This document shows positions 15,362 through 26,275 of a stretch of DNA of 64,000 nucleotides, piece by piece. Position numbers and translations under genes: made by a program. The stretch comes from Tenericutes bacterium HGW-Tenericutes-2 (lineage in GTDB: Bacteria > Bacillota_I > Bacilli_A > Acholeplasmatales > Acholeplasmataceae), in NCBI GenBank assembly GCA_002839095.1, contig PGXL01000007.1:1-64000 (forward strand), written 5' to 3'. The notes below the pieces were generated by a model that did not search any database, was not told the DNA's origin, and worked only from the letters and a program-made list of their open reading frames with translations. Positions within the stretch are counted from its first letter, which is position 1. Each line of letters starts with the position of its first letter.

Positions 15362-18300
15362 GTAAAGACAAATTTACTTTATTTTTAGAACAATCAAAAT
15401 TTGTTTCACCAATATTAAACAGTTCTACCCTTGATCAGGTTTTTATCGATGCAAATAAAAAGACATGGGAATTTTCAATTACATTATCTGACTGTGTTGA
15501 GCCAGAGGTTCTTTTACCATTTATTACCAATCTAAAAAGCTATTTTTATGTTTCAAGAGTATTAACTTCTATTTTAGTGAAGTTTAATTATAAATCCTTA
15601 ACCAGCTTTGAAAAATATGCGATGAGCTATTTTGATTATGCAGTGATTGAATTATCAAAGGAAAAAGCAAGATATCTAGTTTTAAAAAACTTTAAGGCAA
15701 GATATGAAAAGGGTACATATATTTTATCTATTGATCAGGATTCAACCTATATCCAAGAGTATTTCAAGGAAGTAGAAACAGTGTTTCAAAGCTTTGGACT
15801 ACCAGCTAAATTTAAGCTTGAGGTCATCCATACCCTAACACCTACATCTCAAATGATTGAATCTTCTATCACTGAGCAAGATAAAGCAAATGAACAAAAG
15901 CAAGAATATGCGAAAAAGACAATTAAGCAGCAAAATATAAAAACATTTACTAAAAAGAGTAGTCCACAAGCCATTTCAATTAAAGAAATTCCAGTTGACC
16001 AATACCGTTTAGACCAATATATGAATGAAAAGGGAGACACAAACTTTTTAATAGAAGGTGTCATTTCTAAGCTTGAAGTTAGACAACTGACCAATACAAC
16101 CTTAATGAGTTTTGTTCTAGGTGACGATGACGATGCCATTTATATCAAACAATTCGTTAAAACGGATAAGGATAGAGATTTAGTCGCATCCCTACATGAT
16201 GGTGATTTAGTACAGGTCAGAGGAAAGGCAAAATTTGACACCTTCCAAAAGGATGTTGTTGTGTTTGCTGATGCAATCAACTTTATCGAAAAGAATAAAA
16301 AAGAAGAAAGATTAGATAAAGCAAAGGAAAAAAGAATTGAGTTTCATGTTCACACCAAAATGTCGAATATGGATGCAGTCAATGATGCCACTGAATATGT
16401 AGAACAAGCAATCAAATGGGGTCATGAAGCAATTGCATTCACAGATCACAATGGTCTTTATGCATATCCTGAAATCTATAAGGCTACCAAGGGTAAGGAT
16501 ATTAAACCAATTTATGGTGTTGAATTCGATTTCGTTGATGAAACGAATTTTAGTATTACCACACATACCGATCGAACGATTTTACTTAAGGATGCTAAAT
16601 ATGTTGTATTTGATATTGAAACAACAGGCTTATCAGCAACTAGAGATAAAATTATTGAAATTGGTGCAGTTAAAATTGAGTCTGGAGCTATCACCGAGCG
16701 TTATCAAAGCTTTGTAAATCCAGGAGAATCCTTATCTCACTTTACAACAGAGCTTACAGATATCACCGATGAAATGCTAGAAAATGCTCCTTCCATAGAA
16801 GAAGCACTACCAGGATTCCTTAAGTTTATCGATGGAAGTATTTTAGTTGCTCATAATGCTTTATTTGATATAGGACATATTAGAGAAAATGCGAAGCGTC
16901 AATCCTTAGATTTTGATGATTCACTAGTTATTGATACGTTAAGCATGGCTAGATACTTTTATAACACAGAACTTAAACGATTTAACCTAAAAGCTGTAGC
17001 AAAGCTCTTCAAGGTCAAGCAGGAACAACACCATAGAGCAGATGATGATGCCTTTGTTACATCACAAATTTGGTTAAACATGTTAAATGATTTACTACAA
17101 AAGGGAATAAAGCTTTATACAGAAATCAATGAAGCGATTGACCTAAAAGAAGCATGGAAGCATATCATGCCTTACCATATCAATATTCTTACTCAAACAC
17201 AAGTTGGCTATAAAAATCTATTTAGAATTGTCAGTGAATCCTTAACGACTAATTTTTATGGTGGACCAAGAACCTTAAAATCTGTACTGACTAAGTATAG
17301 AGAAGGCATTTTAGTAGGAAGTGGTTGTGCCAATGGTAATGTTTTTGAAGCTGCATTAAATCAAGGCGATGAGAGCTTAAAAAAAGCAATATCCTTCTAT
17401 GATTATATAGAAGTTCAACCACCTCAAGCCTATAAGCATTTAAAGGATGATTTAGGACCTTCAGGTGGCGAAATCATTGAAGCTGTTATTGCTAAAATCG
17501 TTCGATTTGCTAAGGAACAAAATAAAATAGTCATCGCCTCTGGTGATGTACATTACCTTGAGAAAAAGGATGTATTGTATCGAGAAATTTATATTCGTAC
17601 ACCACTTGTTGGTGGAGGAATCCATACGCTTTCTAGATATAACACAATGCCAGAACAATACTTTTTAACCACTGAAGAAATGCTAAAATCAATGGCCTTT
17701 TTAGGTAAGGATTTAGCATATGAAATCGTTATTAAAAATACCAATTTATTAAATAGCATGATTGAAAAAATCCAAGCATTTCCAAAGTCCTTATACTCAC
17801 TACCTGATGAAGCATTCAAGGATTTACTAGGTATTGAATCGATATCTGATGAAGTGAAGAGACTTGTCTTTGATAAGATGCAATATCTTTATGGAAATGT
17901 CCCTCATCAATTAGTAACTGAAAGAGTGACTAGAGAATTAAAAAATATTATCGATAATGATTTCGCACCAAACTATTATATTTCACATTTATTAGTCAAG
18001 AAATCTTTAGATGATGGATACCTAGTTGGTTCACGTGGATCGGTTGGTTCCTCATTTGTCGCTACACTGCTAGATATCACGGAAGTCAACCCATTGAAAC
18101 CTCATTACAGATGTCCAAATGGCGATTTCACGGCTTTTTATCTCACGGATGAAGAGATACACCACTTTGGGATTACGAAGGAACAAAAGGATTTTCAACC
18201 CTTTCTAAAAGGCATTCAATCCGGCTATGACCTCCCAACAAAGGACTGTCCAATTTGTGGTGCTAGACTATATAAAGATGGTCATGATATCCCATTTGAA

Positions 18301-19815
18301 ACCTTCCTAGGATTTGATGGAGATAAGGTTCCCGATATCGATCTAAACTTTTCAGGCGATTATCAAGCAATCGCGCATAGCTATGTAAGAGAATTAATCG
18401 GTGAAGATCATACCTTTAGAGCAGGAACCATTCAAACGGTTGCTGAAAGAAATGCCTATGGTTATGTTAAAGGTTATTTAGAAGATAAAAATATTCAAGC
18501 TAGAAGTGCACAGGTTGAAAGACTTGCTAAAAAAATAGAGGGTGTCAAGCGTTCAACAGGACAGCATCCAGGAGGAATTGTTGTCGTTCCTAAATCGAAA
18601 ACGATTTATGATGTTACACCGATTCAATATCCAGCTGACGATGTCAATTCAGAATGGAAGACAACCCATTTCGATTATCACTCCTTTGAATCCAATTTAT
18701 TAAAATTAGATATCCTAGGTCATGATGATCCAACCATGATTAAATTTTTAATGGATTATGTTTTTGAGCATCCAACGGAATTTCCTTTTGAGCGTGCTCA
18801 AGATATTCCATTAGATGATCCAAAGGTATATGAACTATTTTCAGGTACAGAGGTCATTGGTGTGAAGTCACATGAAATCATGAGTGAAGTCGCTTCCTAT
18901 GCAATACCTGAGTTTGGAACACCATTTACAAGACAAATGCTCATCGATACAAAGCCTAAAACATTTGCAGGCTTAGTTAAGATTTCTGGTCTATCCCACG
19001 GGACAGACGTATGGATAAAAAATGCACAGGCTTTAGTATCGGGAAATACTGAGTATGGTAAAATTCCATTTAATGATATTATCGCTTGTCGTGATGATAT
19101 TATGGTTCAGCTCTCCGAGCGTGGTCTTCAACCACTGAAAGCCTTTGATATCATGGAGTTTGTTAGAAAAGGTAAACCAAGTAAGGATCGTGCAACCTGG
19201 TTAGATTATGAGCAGGAAATGCGAAGAAATAATGTACCTGATTGGTATATTTGGTCTGCAAGTCAGATTAAGTATATGTTTCCTAAGGCACATGCTACAG
19301 CCTATGTTATTATGGCGATGAGAATCGCCTGGTTCAAGGTTTATAAGCCATTACTATTCTATAGTGGATTCTTCTCAAAGAGAGCTGTTCAATTTGAATA
19401 TGAAGTGATGGTTGCTGGATCGAATGCGATAAGAAATAAGTTAACAACTTTAAATGAAGGTTATAATTTAAAGGTTAAGGATGAAAACTTGATAGTAACA
19501 TTAGGTGTTGCACTAGAAATGACAAAAAGAGGATATTCCTTCCTACCAATCGATATTAATAAATCTGAAGCAACTACATTCACTATGGAAGAAAAGGGAC
19601 TTAGAATGCCGTTTTCAGCAATTGATGGATTAGGCGAAAGTGTTGCACATGATATTATTGAAAAACGATTAGAAAAACCATTTACATCAAGAGATGATGT
19701 CAAGGAAAGAACAAGAATCAATAAGACAGTATTTGAAAAACTTGAATCATTTGGAGCATTTAAGGATTTAAAATCGGAAAATAATGTAATTGATGCTGGT
19801 TTGTTTGCACTTTAA
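15358..19815 (+). CDS. polC: DNA polymerase III alpha subunit, Gram-positive type (PolC)
   Basis: The 1485-residue replicative polymerase with built-in proofreading. In order: an N-terminal region, an OB-fold (about 205-310), a PHP domain starting at EFHVHTKMSNMDAV (about 325) that is split by a DEDDh 3'-5' exonuclease (VFDIETTGLSATRDKIIEIG near 420; HHRADDDA near 560), then the polymerase with GSRGSVGSSF and PDIDLNFSGDY, and a C-terminal tail. Four cysteines around PNGDFT...CPICGARLY form the usual zinc site. It begins with GTG after GGGG and overlaps DUF1189 by 4 bp. Length is slightly above Bacillus PolC (1437). It fixes the organism as Firmicutes/Mollicutes-like. Confidence 0.98.
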   Translation: MSKDKFTLFLEQSKFVSPILNSSTLDQVFIDANKKTWEFSITLSDCVEPEVLLPFITNLKSYFYVSRVLTSILVKFNYKSLTSFEKYAMSYFDYAVIELSKEKARYLVLKNFKARYEKGTYILSIDQDSTYIQEYFKEVETVFQSFGLPAKFKLEVIHTLTPTSQMIESSITEQDKANEQKQEYAKKTIKQQNIKTFTKKSSPQAISIKEIPVDQYRLDQYMNEKGDTNFLIEGVISKLEVRQLTNTTLMSFVLGDDDDAIYIKQFVKTDKDRDLVASLHDGDLVQVRGKAKFDTFQKDVVVFADAINFIEKNKKEERLDKAKEKRIEFHVHTKMSNMDAVNDATEYVEQAIKWGHEAIAFTDHNGLYAYPEIYKATKGKDIKPIYGVEFDFVDETNFSITTHTDRTILLKDAKYVVFDIETTGLSATRDKIIEIGAVKIESGAITERYQSFVNPGESLSHFTTELTDITDEMLENAPSIEEALPGFLKFIDGSILVAHNALFDIGHIRENAKRQSLDFDDSLVIDTLSMARYFYNTELKRFNLKAVAKLFKVKQEQHHRADDDAFVTSQIWLNMLNDLLQKGIKLYTEINEAIDLKEAWKHIMPYHINILTQTQVGYKNLFRIVSESLTTNFYGGPRTLKSVLTKYREGILVGSGCANGNVFEAALNQGDESLKKAISFYDYIEVQPPQAYKHLKDDLGPSGGEIIEAVIAKIVRFAKEQNKIVIASGDVHYLEKKDVLYREIYIRTPLVGGGIHTLSRYNTMPEQYFLTTEEMLKSMAFLGKDLAYEIVIKNTNLLNSMIEKIQAFPKSLYSLPDEAFKDLLGIESISDEVKRLVFDKMQYLYGNVPHQLVTERVTRELKNIIDNDFAPNYYISHLLVKKSLDDGYLVGSRGSVGSSFVATLLDITEVNPLKPHYRCPNGDFTAFYLTDEEIHHFGITKEQKDFQPFLKGIQSGYDLPTKDCPICGARLYKDGHDIPFETFLGFDGDKVPDIDLNFSGDYQAIAHSYVRELIGEDHTFRAGTIQTVAERNAYGYVKGYLEDKNIQARSAQVERLAKKIEGVKRSTGQHPGGIVVVPKSKTIYDVTPIQYPADDVNSEWKTTHFDYHSFESNLLKLDILGHDDPTMIKFLMDYVFEHPTEFPFERAQDIPLDDPKVYELFSGTEVIGVKSHEIMSEVASYAIPEFGTPFTRQMLIDTKPKTFAGLVKISGLSHGTDVWIKNAQALVSGNTEYGKIPFNDIIACRDDIMVQLSERGLQPLKAFDIMEFVRKGKPSKDRATWLDYEQEMRRNNVPDWYIWSASQIKYMFPKAHATAYVIMAMRIAWFKVYKPLLFYSGFFSKRAVQFEYEVMVAGSNAIRNKLTTLNEGYNLKVKDENLIVTLGVALEMTKRGYSFLPIDINKSEATTFTMEEKGLRMPFSAIDGLGESVAHDIIEKRLEKPFTSRDDVKERTRINKTVFEKLESFGAFKDLKSENNVIDAGLFAL

Positions 19816-19866
19816 GAAAAGTATTATATAATAATATTGTATTTTATAAAAAGGAGTTGTTCATTT

Positions 19867-20583
19867 ATGCGTAGTTCAAATCCAGTATTTCGTTCAATTG
19901 AAAGAAGTGAAGCGTATGCTTCTACTGAAGCTGCTTCTTATAGAGGTATTGTCCTTAAAACAGGTGGTTTATTATTAACTGCAGTATTAAGTGGTTATCT
20001 ATCACTTGTGTATCTTCAAGAAATACTATATCCACTATTTATCGCGTCCATATTTATTGCATTAATCGCTGTAATCATTGCATCGGTTGCACCAAGAGTT
20101 GCAGCACCATTTGCAATTATATATGCACTTGCTGAAGGCGTTGTTTTAGGATTAGTAACTGTAATTTTTGAGTCAATGGCTCCTGGTGTTGCTTTGGCAG
20201 CTGTAGTAGCAACTGGTGCGATATTTACCGTGATGCTATTCCTATATTCCAGTAGAACAATTCGAGTCACTCCACGATTTAGAAAAGTCATGTATGGCGT
20301 ATTATTAGGATTTCTACTATTTATCGTCCTAGGCTTTATTATGAGTCTTGCTGGAGTTGCTATTGAATTTAGTAACCCAATGCTATTAGGTATTAGTGCA
20401 ATATTCATTGTATTTGGAGCATTGATGTTAACACTAGATTTCGATCGTGCAGAAATGATCGTTGAAAGTGGAGCAGATAGAACATATGAATGGGTCGTTG
20501 CTGTTGGTTTAATGGTAACTATCGTATGGATTTACCTAGAATTATTAAGATTCCTTGTTATTATATTTGGAAATAGAAATTAA
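19867..20583 (+). CDS. Bax inhibitor-1/YccA-family membrane protein (COG4760 type)
   Basis: A 238-residue protein with about seven membrane helices. It opens with RSSNPVFRSIE, the typical start of the COG4760 branch of BI-1-like proteins, and ends in a charged segment after the last helix. BI-1 relatives are thought to be calcium or ion leak channels; the role of this branch is not established. I start at ATG 19867 because AAGGAG at 19851-19856 is 10 bases away; an upstream ATG would place the ribosome site inside the gene. It is followed by the pheST T-box leader and is probably a one-gene unit. Confidence 0.85.
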   Translation: MRSSNPVFRSIERSEAYASTEAASYRGIVLKTGGLLLTAVLSGYLSLVYLQEILYPLFIASIFIALIAVIIASVAPRVAAPFAIIYALAEGVVLGLVTVIFESMAPGVALAAVVATGAIFTVMLFLYSSRTIRVTPRFRKVMYGVLLGFLLFIVLGFIMSLAGVAIEFSNPMLLGISAIFIVFGALMLTLDFDRAEMIVESGADRTYEWVVAVGLMVTIVWIYLELLRFLVIIFGNRN

Positions 20584-20589
20584 TAAATA

Positions 20590-20820
20590 ATAACTCAATC
20601 ATAAATCGTTGATGGGAAATAGTACTTAAGGTTAACCCTGTTTTAGAGAGCATAGGATGGTGAAATCTATGCCAGGCACTTTAACGAATTCATCCCAAAG
20701 AGATGCTAATCACATCCGGATTACCCACGTTAAGGGTTTTGAGGGCTAGAATCATTCTAGAACTAAGGTGGTACCGCGTAACAATTTACGTCCTTAGCAT
20801 TTGTTAAGGACTTTTATTTT
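20590..20820 (+). promoter_or_regulatory. T-box riboswitch, tRNA-Phe type, controlling pheST
   Basis: A leader that senses uncharged tRNA. The T-box core AAGGTGGTACCGCG (20765-20778) is nearly consensus. A specifier triplet TTC (Phe) sits at 20689-20691, preceded by GAA and followed by A as is usual. The AGTA, GAGAG and GGTGAAA stem-I elements are visible. A terminator stem follows (20790-20796 with 20805-20811), with T residues after it. When tRNA-Phe is uncharged the T-box pairs with the tRNA end and the terminator should not form, raising pheST. Confidence 0.93.
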
Positions 20821-20839
20821 TTATTGGAGGAGAGAAGAT

Positions 20840-21856
20840 ATGATTAATGAACTAATTGAATTAAAAAAACAAGCATTATTAGAAATTGAAGCAGCAAAAA
20901 CACTTCAAGAGGTTGAAGAGATTAGAGTAAAGTATTTAAGTAAAAAGGGCTCTATCTCTTTAATGATGGGCAAACTTAGAGAATTAACTCCAGAAGAGAG
21001 ACCCGTTTTTGGTGCTTTAGTCAATACATCAAAACAAGAAATTGAAAATGCTCTTTACGTAAAAAAGACTGAATTGGAAAATATCGAGCTTTTAAGCATT
21101 TTAGCAAGTGAAAAAATCGATGTTACATTACCTGGATATCAATTTTATCAAGGAGGTATCCACCCACTGAATCAGGTGATTGAAGATCTTGAAGATCTAT
21201 TTGTTGGTATGGGATATGATGTTGCTGAAGGACCAGAGCTAGAAAATGATCATTACAACTTTGAAATGATGAACCTTGCAAAGGATCATCCAGCAAGAGG
21301 CATGCAGGATTCATTCTATACAGATGAAAATACATTGCTTAGAACGCATACATCACCGGTTCAAGCAAGAACTATGCTAGAAAAAGAGGGGAAACCTTTA
21401 AGAATCATTTGTCCTGGTAAGGTTTACAGAAGAGATGATGATGACCCAACGCACTCACATCAATTTACTCAAATTGAAGGACTTGTTGTTGATGAAAATG
21501 TAACATTCGCGAATTTGAAGGATGCATTACTTAAAATGGTGAGACATTTATTTGGTGATGATCGTGTGATTCGTTTAAGACCGTCCTATTTCCCATTTAC
21601 CGAGCCTTCAGTTGAAGTGGATGTTTCCTATGTGAAAAAGGATGGAAGCTTAGGTTACATCGAAATCCTAGGTGCAGGTAGAGTACATCCGAATGTATTA
21701 AAAATGGGTGGCTATGATCCAAAGAAATTCCAAGGCTTCGCATTTGGAATTGGTGTGGAGCGTATTGCTATTCTTAAATACAATATTGATGATATCCGCC
21801 ATTTCTATACCAATGACCTAAGATTTCTTGGTCAATTTAAGGGGGTAAACCGATGA
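20840..21856 (+). CDS. pheS: Phenylalanyl-tRNA synthetase alpha subunit
   Basis: The 338-residue class II catalytic subunit of the alpha2-beta2 PheRS. An N-terminal coiled coil (about 1-90, tRNA-binding) precedes the catalytic core, with [10 protein letters not shown], the motif-2 region [14 protein letters not shown], and motif 3 [11 protein letters not shown]. The start is ATG 20840, with GGAGG just before it. An earlier in-frame ATG lies inside the T-box terminator and is not credible. It is controlled by the T-box leader and overlaps pheT by ATGA. Confidence 0.97.
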   Translation: MINELIELKKQALLEIEAAKTLQEVEEIRVKYLSKKGSISLMMGKLRELTPEERPVFGALVNTSKQEIENALYVKKTELENIELLSILASEKIDVTLPGYQFYQGGIHPLNQVIEDLEDLFVGMGYDVAEGPELENDHYNFEMMNLAKDHPARGMQDSFYTDENTLLRTHTSPVQARTMLEKEGKPLRIICPGKVYRRDDDDPTHSHQFTQIEGLVVDENVTFANLKDALLKMVRHLFGDDRVIRLRPSYFPFTEPSVEVDVSYVKKDGSLGYIEILGAGRVHPNVLKMGGYDPKKFQGFAFGIGVERIAILKYNIDDIRHFYTNDLRFLGQFKGVNR

Positions 21857-24210
21857 TTATTCTAGAGAGTATGCTCAAAAAATGGATTGCCATTCCAGAG
21901 AACATATTAGAGTTAACCAATCAAAAAATTATCGAAGTGGATGAATTCGGTCCACTCAATTCCTCAACCAATTTAGTTATTGGTCATGTTTTAACATGCG
22001 TTGATCATCCCAATTCAGATCACTTACATGTAACAACAGTCGATTTAGGTGATCGTGTTGAACAAATTGTTTGTGGTGCATCCAATGTAGCTGCAGGTCA
22101 ATATGTTGTAGTCGCTCAAGTAGGTACAATTCTACCAGGTGATTTTAAAATTAAAGCCTCTAATATTCGTGGACAGGCATCCAATGGAATGATATGTTCA
22201 CTCAAAGAACTAGATATTGATGATAAAAATGCACCAATTGAATTTAGAGAAGGTATTTATTATTTTGATGGACCTAGAGAAATTGGATCATCTGGATTAA
22301 AGGCACTTGCCTTGGATGGTTGGAAGATGACCTTAGGTCTTACTCCAAATCGTGCCGATTTAATGTCACATTTAGGCTTTGCCTATGATGTCGCATCCAT
22401 GACTAATCAAAAGGTTAGCTTACCTAAATTTAAGATCAAAGAATCAACTAAACTAAATCCAATAACAGTCGATATTAAGACCAAGGGTTGCACTAGATAT
22501 TATGCACGTCATTTTGAAGGTCTTCAGGTTAAAGATTCGCCTTGGTGGTTAAAGAGTGCACTCATCGCATCCGATATTAAACCAATCAACAATATCGTTG
22601 ATATCTCAAACTATGTCTTAATTGAATATGGTACACCTTTACATATGTTTGATTATGATAAGATTAAATCCAATCAAATCGTTGTTAGAAATGCAAAAAA
22701 CAATGAAAAGGTCGTTACACTTGATGAGATTGAAAGAACATTAATTGAGGATGACGTTGTCATTACCAATGGTAAGGAAGTTATTGCAGTCGGTGGTGTC
22801 ATGGGGTTATTCAATACCATGATTGATGACAAAACAACATCAGTTGTATTAGAAGCAGCCTATTTCGATCCAAAGCATATCCTAAAGACAAGTAAAAGAC
22901 TTGGCTTAAAGAGTGATTCTTCAGTTCGCTTTGAAAGAGGTATTGATGAAGAAAGAGTCTATCTAGGATTAGAAAGAGCTACTGAGCTTTTAATTGAGCT
23001 TGCAGATGCGAAGGTTTCCAAGGGTGTTTCATCTTTAGTAACCAAGGAAAATAAAAATCCAAGCATATTAGTCCCTAAAACTTACTTTAATGAATCCCTA
23101 GGAGTTGTTATTCCAGAAAAAGAACTTTTATCTTATTTTAACTCCTATAACTATACCTATGAAGTAAAAGATAAAACCTATGAAATCACTGCACCTTCCT
23201 ATCGCAGAGATTTACTAATTGATGCAGATTTCCTAGAAGAAATAGCACGTATGTATGGGCTAGATCGTATTCCAATGAAATCAATTGATAAACCACTTCC
23301 AGGAAAATTAACATTCAAGCAAAAGCGTTTAAGAGCATTAAGACATCATTTAGCAAATCTTGGCTTTAACGAAGTGATTACCTATTCATTACTCGCACCA
23401 AATGAGGTCTATCGCTATAACAAGATGGGTGAAGCAGTATCGATATTAATGCCACTTTCTGAGGATAAGAAAACATTAAGACAAAGCTTAGTTCATGGCT
23501 TACTTGAGACAATTAACTATAACCAATCTAGACAAAATGAATCTGTTGCTGTCTTTGAAATGGGTAACTGCTTTGCTAAGGATATTGAGCATATGCACCT
23601 AGGCTTTGCAATGTCTGGAGCATGGCATAGAAACCCTTGGAAAAAGGAAGCATTTATTCCAGATTTCTATACAGTTAAAGGTATCGCAGATAGTCTATTC
23701 TTACCATTAGATATCGAATTAGAGTATAAAGAAACAAGCAATATCGAAGGATATCATCCTTATCGTCAGGCAAGCATTTATTATCAAAATCAAGAGATTG
23801 GAATACTTGCTGAGCTTCATCCAAATGAGACGAAAAGATTAGGTATTAGTCCTGCAGTTATCTTTGAAATTAACTTGACTTCTCTACTTATTAATCCAGT
23901 TCAAATCAAATACACACCAACCACAAAATATCCAAATATTACTAGAGATTTAGCGGTTGTAGTTGATGAAACCGTAACATCCTCTGAACTGATTTCAATG
24001 ATTAAGCAAACAGTAAAGAAAAATTTGGTACAAATCGATGTCTTTGATGTCTATCAAGGAACACATATTGAAAAGGGTAAAAAGTCAATTGCCTTTAACC
24101 TCGTATTTAATGATTCTGAAAAGACTCTTGGAGCTGACGATGTTGACCAATTGATGAAAAAAATTACAGGTAGACTCAGTTTCTCCTACAAGGCAGTCAT
24201 TCGTAGCTAA
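21853..24210 (+). CDS. pheT: Phenylalanyl-tRNA synthetase beta subunit
   Basis: The 785-residue partner of PheS. Domains in order: an EMAP/OB-type tRNA-binding domain (about 40-150, with VVCGASNV-like residues), the B3/B4 editing domain that removes mischarged Tyr (about 210-380), B5 (about 400-470), an inactive synthetase fold, and a C-terminal anticodon-binding FDX-ACB domain ([13 protein letters not shown] onward, last 95 residues). Length is normal. It starts within the pheS stop codon and is followed directly by a terminator. Confidence 0.97.
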   Translation: MIILESMLKKWIAIPENILELTNQKIIEVDEFGPLNSSTNLVIGHVLTCVDHPNSDHLHVTTVDLGDRVEQIVCGASNVAAGQYVVVAQVGTILPGDFKIKASNIRGQASNGMICSLKELDIDDKNAPIEFREGIYYFDGPREIGSSGLKALALDGWKMTLGLTPNRADLMSHLGFAYDVASMTNQKVSLPKFKIKESTKLNPITVDIKTKGCTRYYARHFEGLQVKDSPWWLKSALIASDIKPINNIVDISNYVLIEYGTPLHMFDYDKIKSNQIVVRNAKNNEKVVTLDEIERTLIEDDVVITNGKEVIAVGGVMGLFNTMIDDKTTSVVLEAAYFDPKHILKTSKRLGLKSDSSVRFERGIDEERVYLGLERATELLIELADAKVSKGVSSLVTKENKNPSILVPKTYFNESLGVVIPEKELLSYFNSYNYTYEVKDKTYEITAPSYRRDLLIDADFLEEIARMYGLDRIPMKSIDKPLPGKLTFKQKRLRALRHHLANLGFNEVITYSLLAPNEVYRYNKMGEAVSILMPLSEDKKTLRQSLVHGLLETINYNQSRQNESVAVFEMGNCFAKDIEHMHLGFAMSGAWHRNPWKKEAFIPDFYTVKGIADSLFLPLDIELEYKETSNIEGYHPYRQASIYYQNQEIGILAELHPNETKRLGISPAVIFEINLTSLLINPVQIKYTPTTKYPNITRDLAVVVDETVTSSELISMIKQTVKKNLVQIDVFDVYQGTHIEKGKKSIAFNLVFNDSEKTLGADDVDQLMKKITGRLSFSYKAVIRS

Positions 24211-24234
24211 AAACCTGATTCGTCAGGTTTTTTT
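24211..24234 (+). terminator. pheST terminator
   Basis: An 8-bp perfect stem, AAACCTGA (24211-24218) and TCAGGTTT (24223-24230), with a TTCG tetraloop and a run of seven T residues. It begins at the first base after the pheT stop. Confidence 0.93.
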
Positions 24235-24280
24235 CATGGAATTCTACCTTTTTCGTGTATAATACTATATAGGTGATAAT

Positions 24281-25297
24281 ATGCTAATCTATGATCTGAC
24301 TCTAGAAGAGTTAGTTGAATTTCTAAACAAAAACGGACATAAAAAGTACCGTGCGGACCAAATATGGAACTGGTTATATAAACAGAAAGTTCTTTCCTTT
24401 AAGGAAATGAACAATCTACCAGATGATCTCATAAAGCTTCTTGAGGATAACTTCAAAATAGAAGCACTTGAACTCGTGCTCAAGCACATTAGTCAGGATG
24501 GAACCATCAAGGCTTTATATAGTTTACATGATGGTCATTTAATTGAATCTGTTTTAATGAAGCACCATTACGGAAATTCGATTTGTGTAACTACACAGGT
24601 TGGATGTAATATTGGTTGCTCATTTTGTGCATCAGGTCTTCTTAAGAAGAAAAGAGATTTAACCTCTGGTGAAATTATTGCACAAATCATTGAAACTGAA
24701 AAAATTTTAAAGGAAAGAATTTCCTATGTAGTCGTGATGGGTATTGGTGAGCCATTCGACAACTATCAAAACCTACTGAAGTTCTTATCAACAATCAATA
24801 ATCCAAAGGGACTTGCTATAGGAGCTAGACACATCACAGTTTCCACATCAGGGATTGTTCCTAAGATTAAGGAATATGCACATATGGGATTGCAGGTCAA
24901 TCTAGCGATTAGCTTGCATGCTCCAAACAATGAAATTCGTTCAAAACTAATGAAGATCAATCAAGCATATCCAATAGAAGAAGTCATTGGTGCGATAAAA
25001 TACTATTTAAGTGTAGCAAATCGTAGAGTTACGATTGAATACATACTTATCGATGGTTTAAATGACACTGCTGAGGTCGCTAATGAGCTCTGCAAGGTGC
25101 TTAGAGGGTTGAATGTGTATGTGAACCTAATCCCATATAATGAAGTGCTAGAAGCACCATATAAGCGTTCTAAAACAGAAACCATGGTTGCTTTCTATGA
25201 TATATTAATGAAGAATAAAATCCAAGTTACACTAAGAAAAGAACAAGGTCACGACATTAATGCTGCCTGCGGACAGCTTAGAAGTCAACACCTGTAG
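24281..25297 (+). CDS. rlmN: Dual-specificity RNA methyltransferase RlmN
   Basis: A 338-residue radical-SAM enzyme that methylates C2 of A2503 in 23S rRNA and A37 in some tRNAs. The cluster cysteines are in QVGCNIGCSFCASG. The downstream elements VVVMGIGEPFDNY and SLHAPNNEIRSKLMKIN, and the C-terminal cysteine in AACGQL, are all present, so the two-cysteine methyl-transfer chemistry looks intact. A TATAAT at 24258-24263 and AGGTGA precede the ATG. It leads a four-gene unit with rsgA, rpe and thiN, a gene order shared with many Firmicutes (rlmN-prpC-prkC-rsgA-rpe-thiN), but the phosphatase/kinase pair prpC-prkC is missing here. Confidence 0.95.
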   Translation: MLIYDLTLEELVEFLNKNGHKKYRADQIWNWLYKQKVLSFKEMNNLPDDLIKLLEDNFKIEALELVLKHISQDGTIKALYSLHDGHLIESVLMKHHYGNSICVTTQVGCNIGCSFCASGLLKKKRDLTSGEIIAQIIETEKILKERISYVVVMGIGEPFDNYQNLLKFLSTINNPKGLAIGARHITVSTSGIVPKIKEYAHMGLQVNLAISLHAPNNEIRSKLMKINQAYPIEEVIGAIKYYLSVANRRVTIEYILIDGLNDTAEVANELCKVLRGLNVYVNLIPYNEVLEAPYKRSKTETMVAFYDILMKNKIQVTLRKEQGHDINAACGQLRSQHL

Positions 25298-25306
25298 GAG
25301 GTAAAT

Positions 25307-26263
25307 TTGAAAAAAGGCTTTATCAAGAAAATGATATCGAATCAGTACACATTAATTGATCAAGAATCTCATGAAGAGATTATCGCAACTGCTAGAGGAA
25401 AACTTAGATACATGAAGGTAACGGAAGACTCAAGTTTTTCAAAGCAGTTAACTAAAAAGACAAAAATCGAACAAAAAATAACAACCATCAGTCCGAAGGT
25501 TGGTGATTATGTCTATTACGATGATTCAGAGGATCAAGTCATTATTCAGGAAATACTTCCAAGAAAGAATGATTTGACACGTCCTGATGTCTGTAATGTT
25601 GATCAAGTACTCCTTGTTTTTTCAGCAATAAATCCTGAATTCAGCTTCCATTTATTGGATAAATTTTTAATTATCATGAATCAGGAACATTTGACTCCTG
25701 TAATTATTATTTCTAAGATTGATTTAATTGCCGAAGAGCCATTGAATCAACTCAAAAAAGATCTCAAATATTATGAAAAAATGGGCTATGAAGTTTTTTA
25801 TGTCAATTCGAAACAAAGAATTGGTATTGATGTCTTAGCACATATATTTAAGGATAAATTAACGGTCTTGGCAGGCCAAACTGGAGTTGGAAAATCCACT
25901 CTTTTAAACGCTTTAATGCCAGAGCTACACTTGAAAACTCAAGAAATATCTAAAGCCCTAGGCAGAGGAAAGCATACAACAAGACATACTGAATTATATA
26001 GCTATAATGAAGGATTTATCGTAGATACTCCTGGATTTTCTAAGATAGAATTTGTAATCTTTCATGTCGATGAACTCAAAAGCTTTTATCCAGATTTTGA
26101 AGAGTTATCAAGAGATTGTAGATTTACATCAAGCTGTCTACATTTAAATGAGCCTTCATGTGCAGTCAAGGATGGAGTAGAATCGAAAAAAATACTTTTA
26201 ACAAGATATGAAAACTACGTTCAGTTTTGTGATGAAATTAAAAATCAAAAAGAAAGATATTAG
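25307..26263 (+). CDS. rsgA: Ribosome small-subunit GTPase RsgA
   Basis: A 318-residue circularly permuted GTPase that checks the decoding centre late in 30S assembly. The G4 motif (ISKIDLI) comes before G1 (GQTGVGKSTLLNAL) and G3 (DTPGF), the hallmark permutation. An OB-fold occupies the N-terminal ~75 residues. A C-terminal zinc site is formed by CRFTSSCLHLNEPSC. The start is TTG 25307 after AGGAGGT; the same frame offers no better ATG before the OB-fold. It sits 9 bp after rlmN. Confidence 0.95.
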   Translation: MKKGFIKKMISNQYTLIDQESHEEIIATARGKLRYMKVTEDSSFSKQLTKKTKIEQKITTISPKVGDYVYYDDSEDQVIIQEILPRKNDLTRPDVCNVDQVLLVFSAINPEFSFHLLDKFLIIMNQEHLTPVIIISKIDLIAEEPLNQLKKDLKYYEKMGYEVFYVNSKQRIGIDVLAHIFKDKLTVLAGQTGVGKSTLLNALMPELHLKTQEISKALGRGKHTTRHTELYSYNEGFIVDTPGFSKIEFVIFHVDELKSFYPDFEELSRDCRFTSSCLHLNEPSCAVKDGVESKKILLTRYENYVQFCDEIKNQKERY

Positions 26264-26275
26264 GAGGGTTTCATA

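Noticed and set aside
20016-20408. 130-residue frame antisense to the Bax-inhibitor-like gene
   Set aside because: It shadows a clear seven-helix membrane gene and has no start signal.
20801-20839. Upstream ATG of pheS
   Set aside because: It sits within the T-box terminator hairpin; GGAGG directly before 20840 decides the later start.
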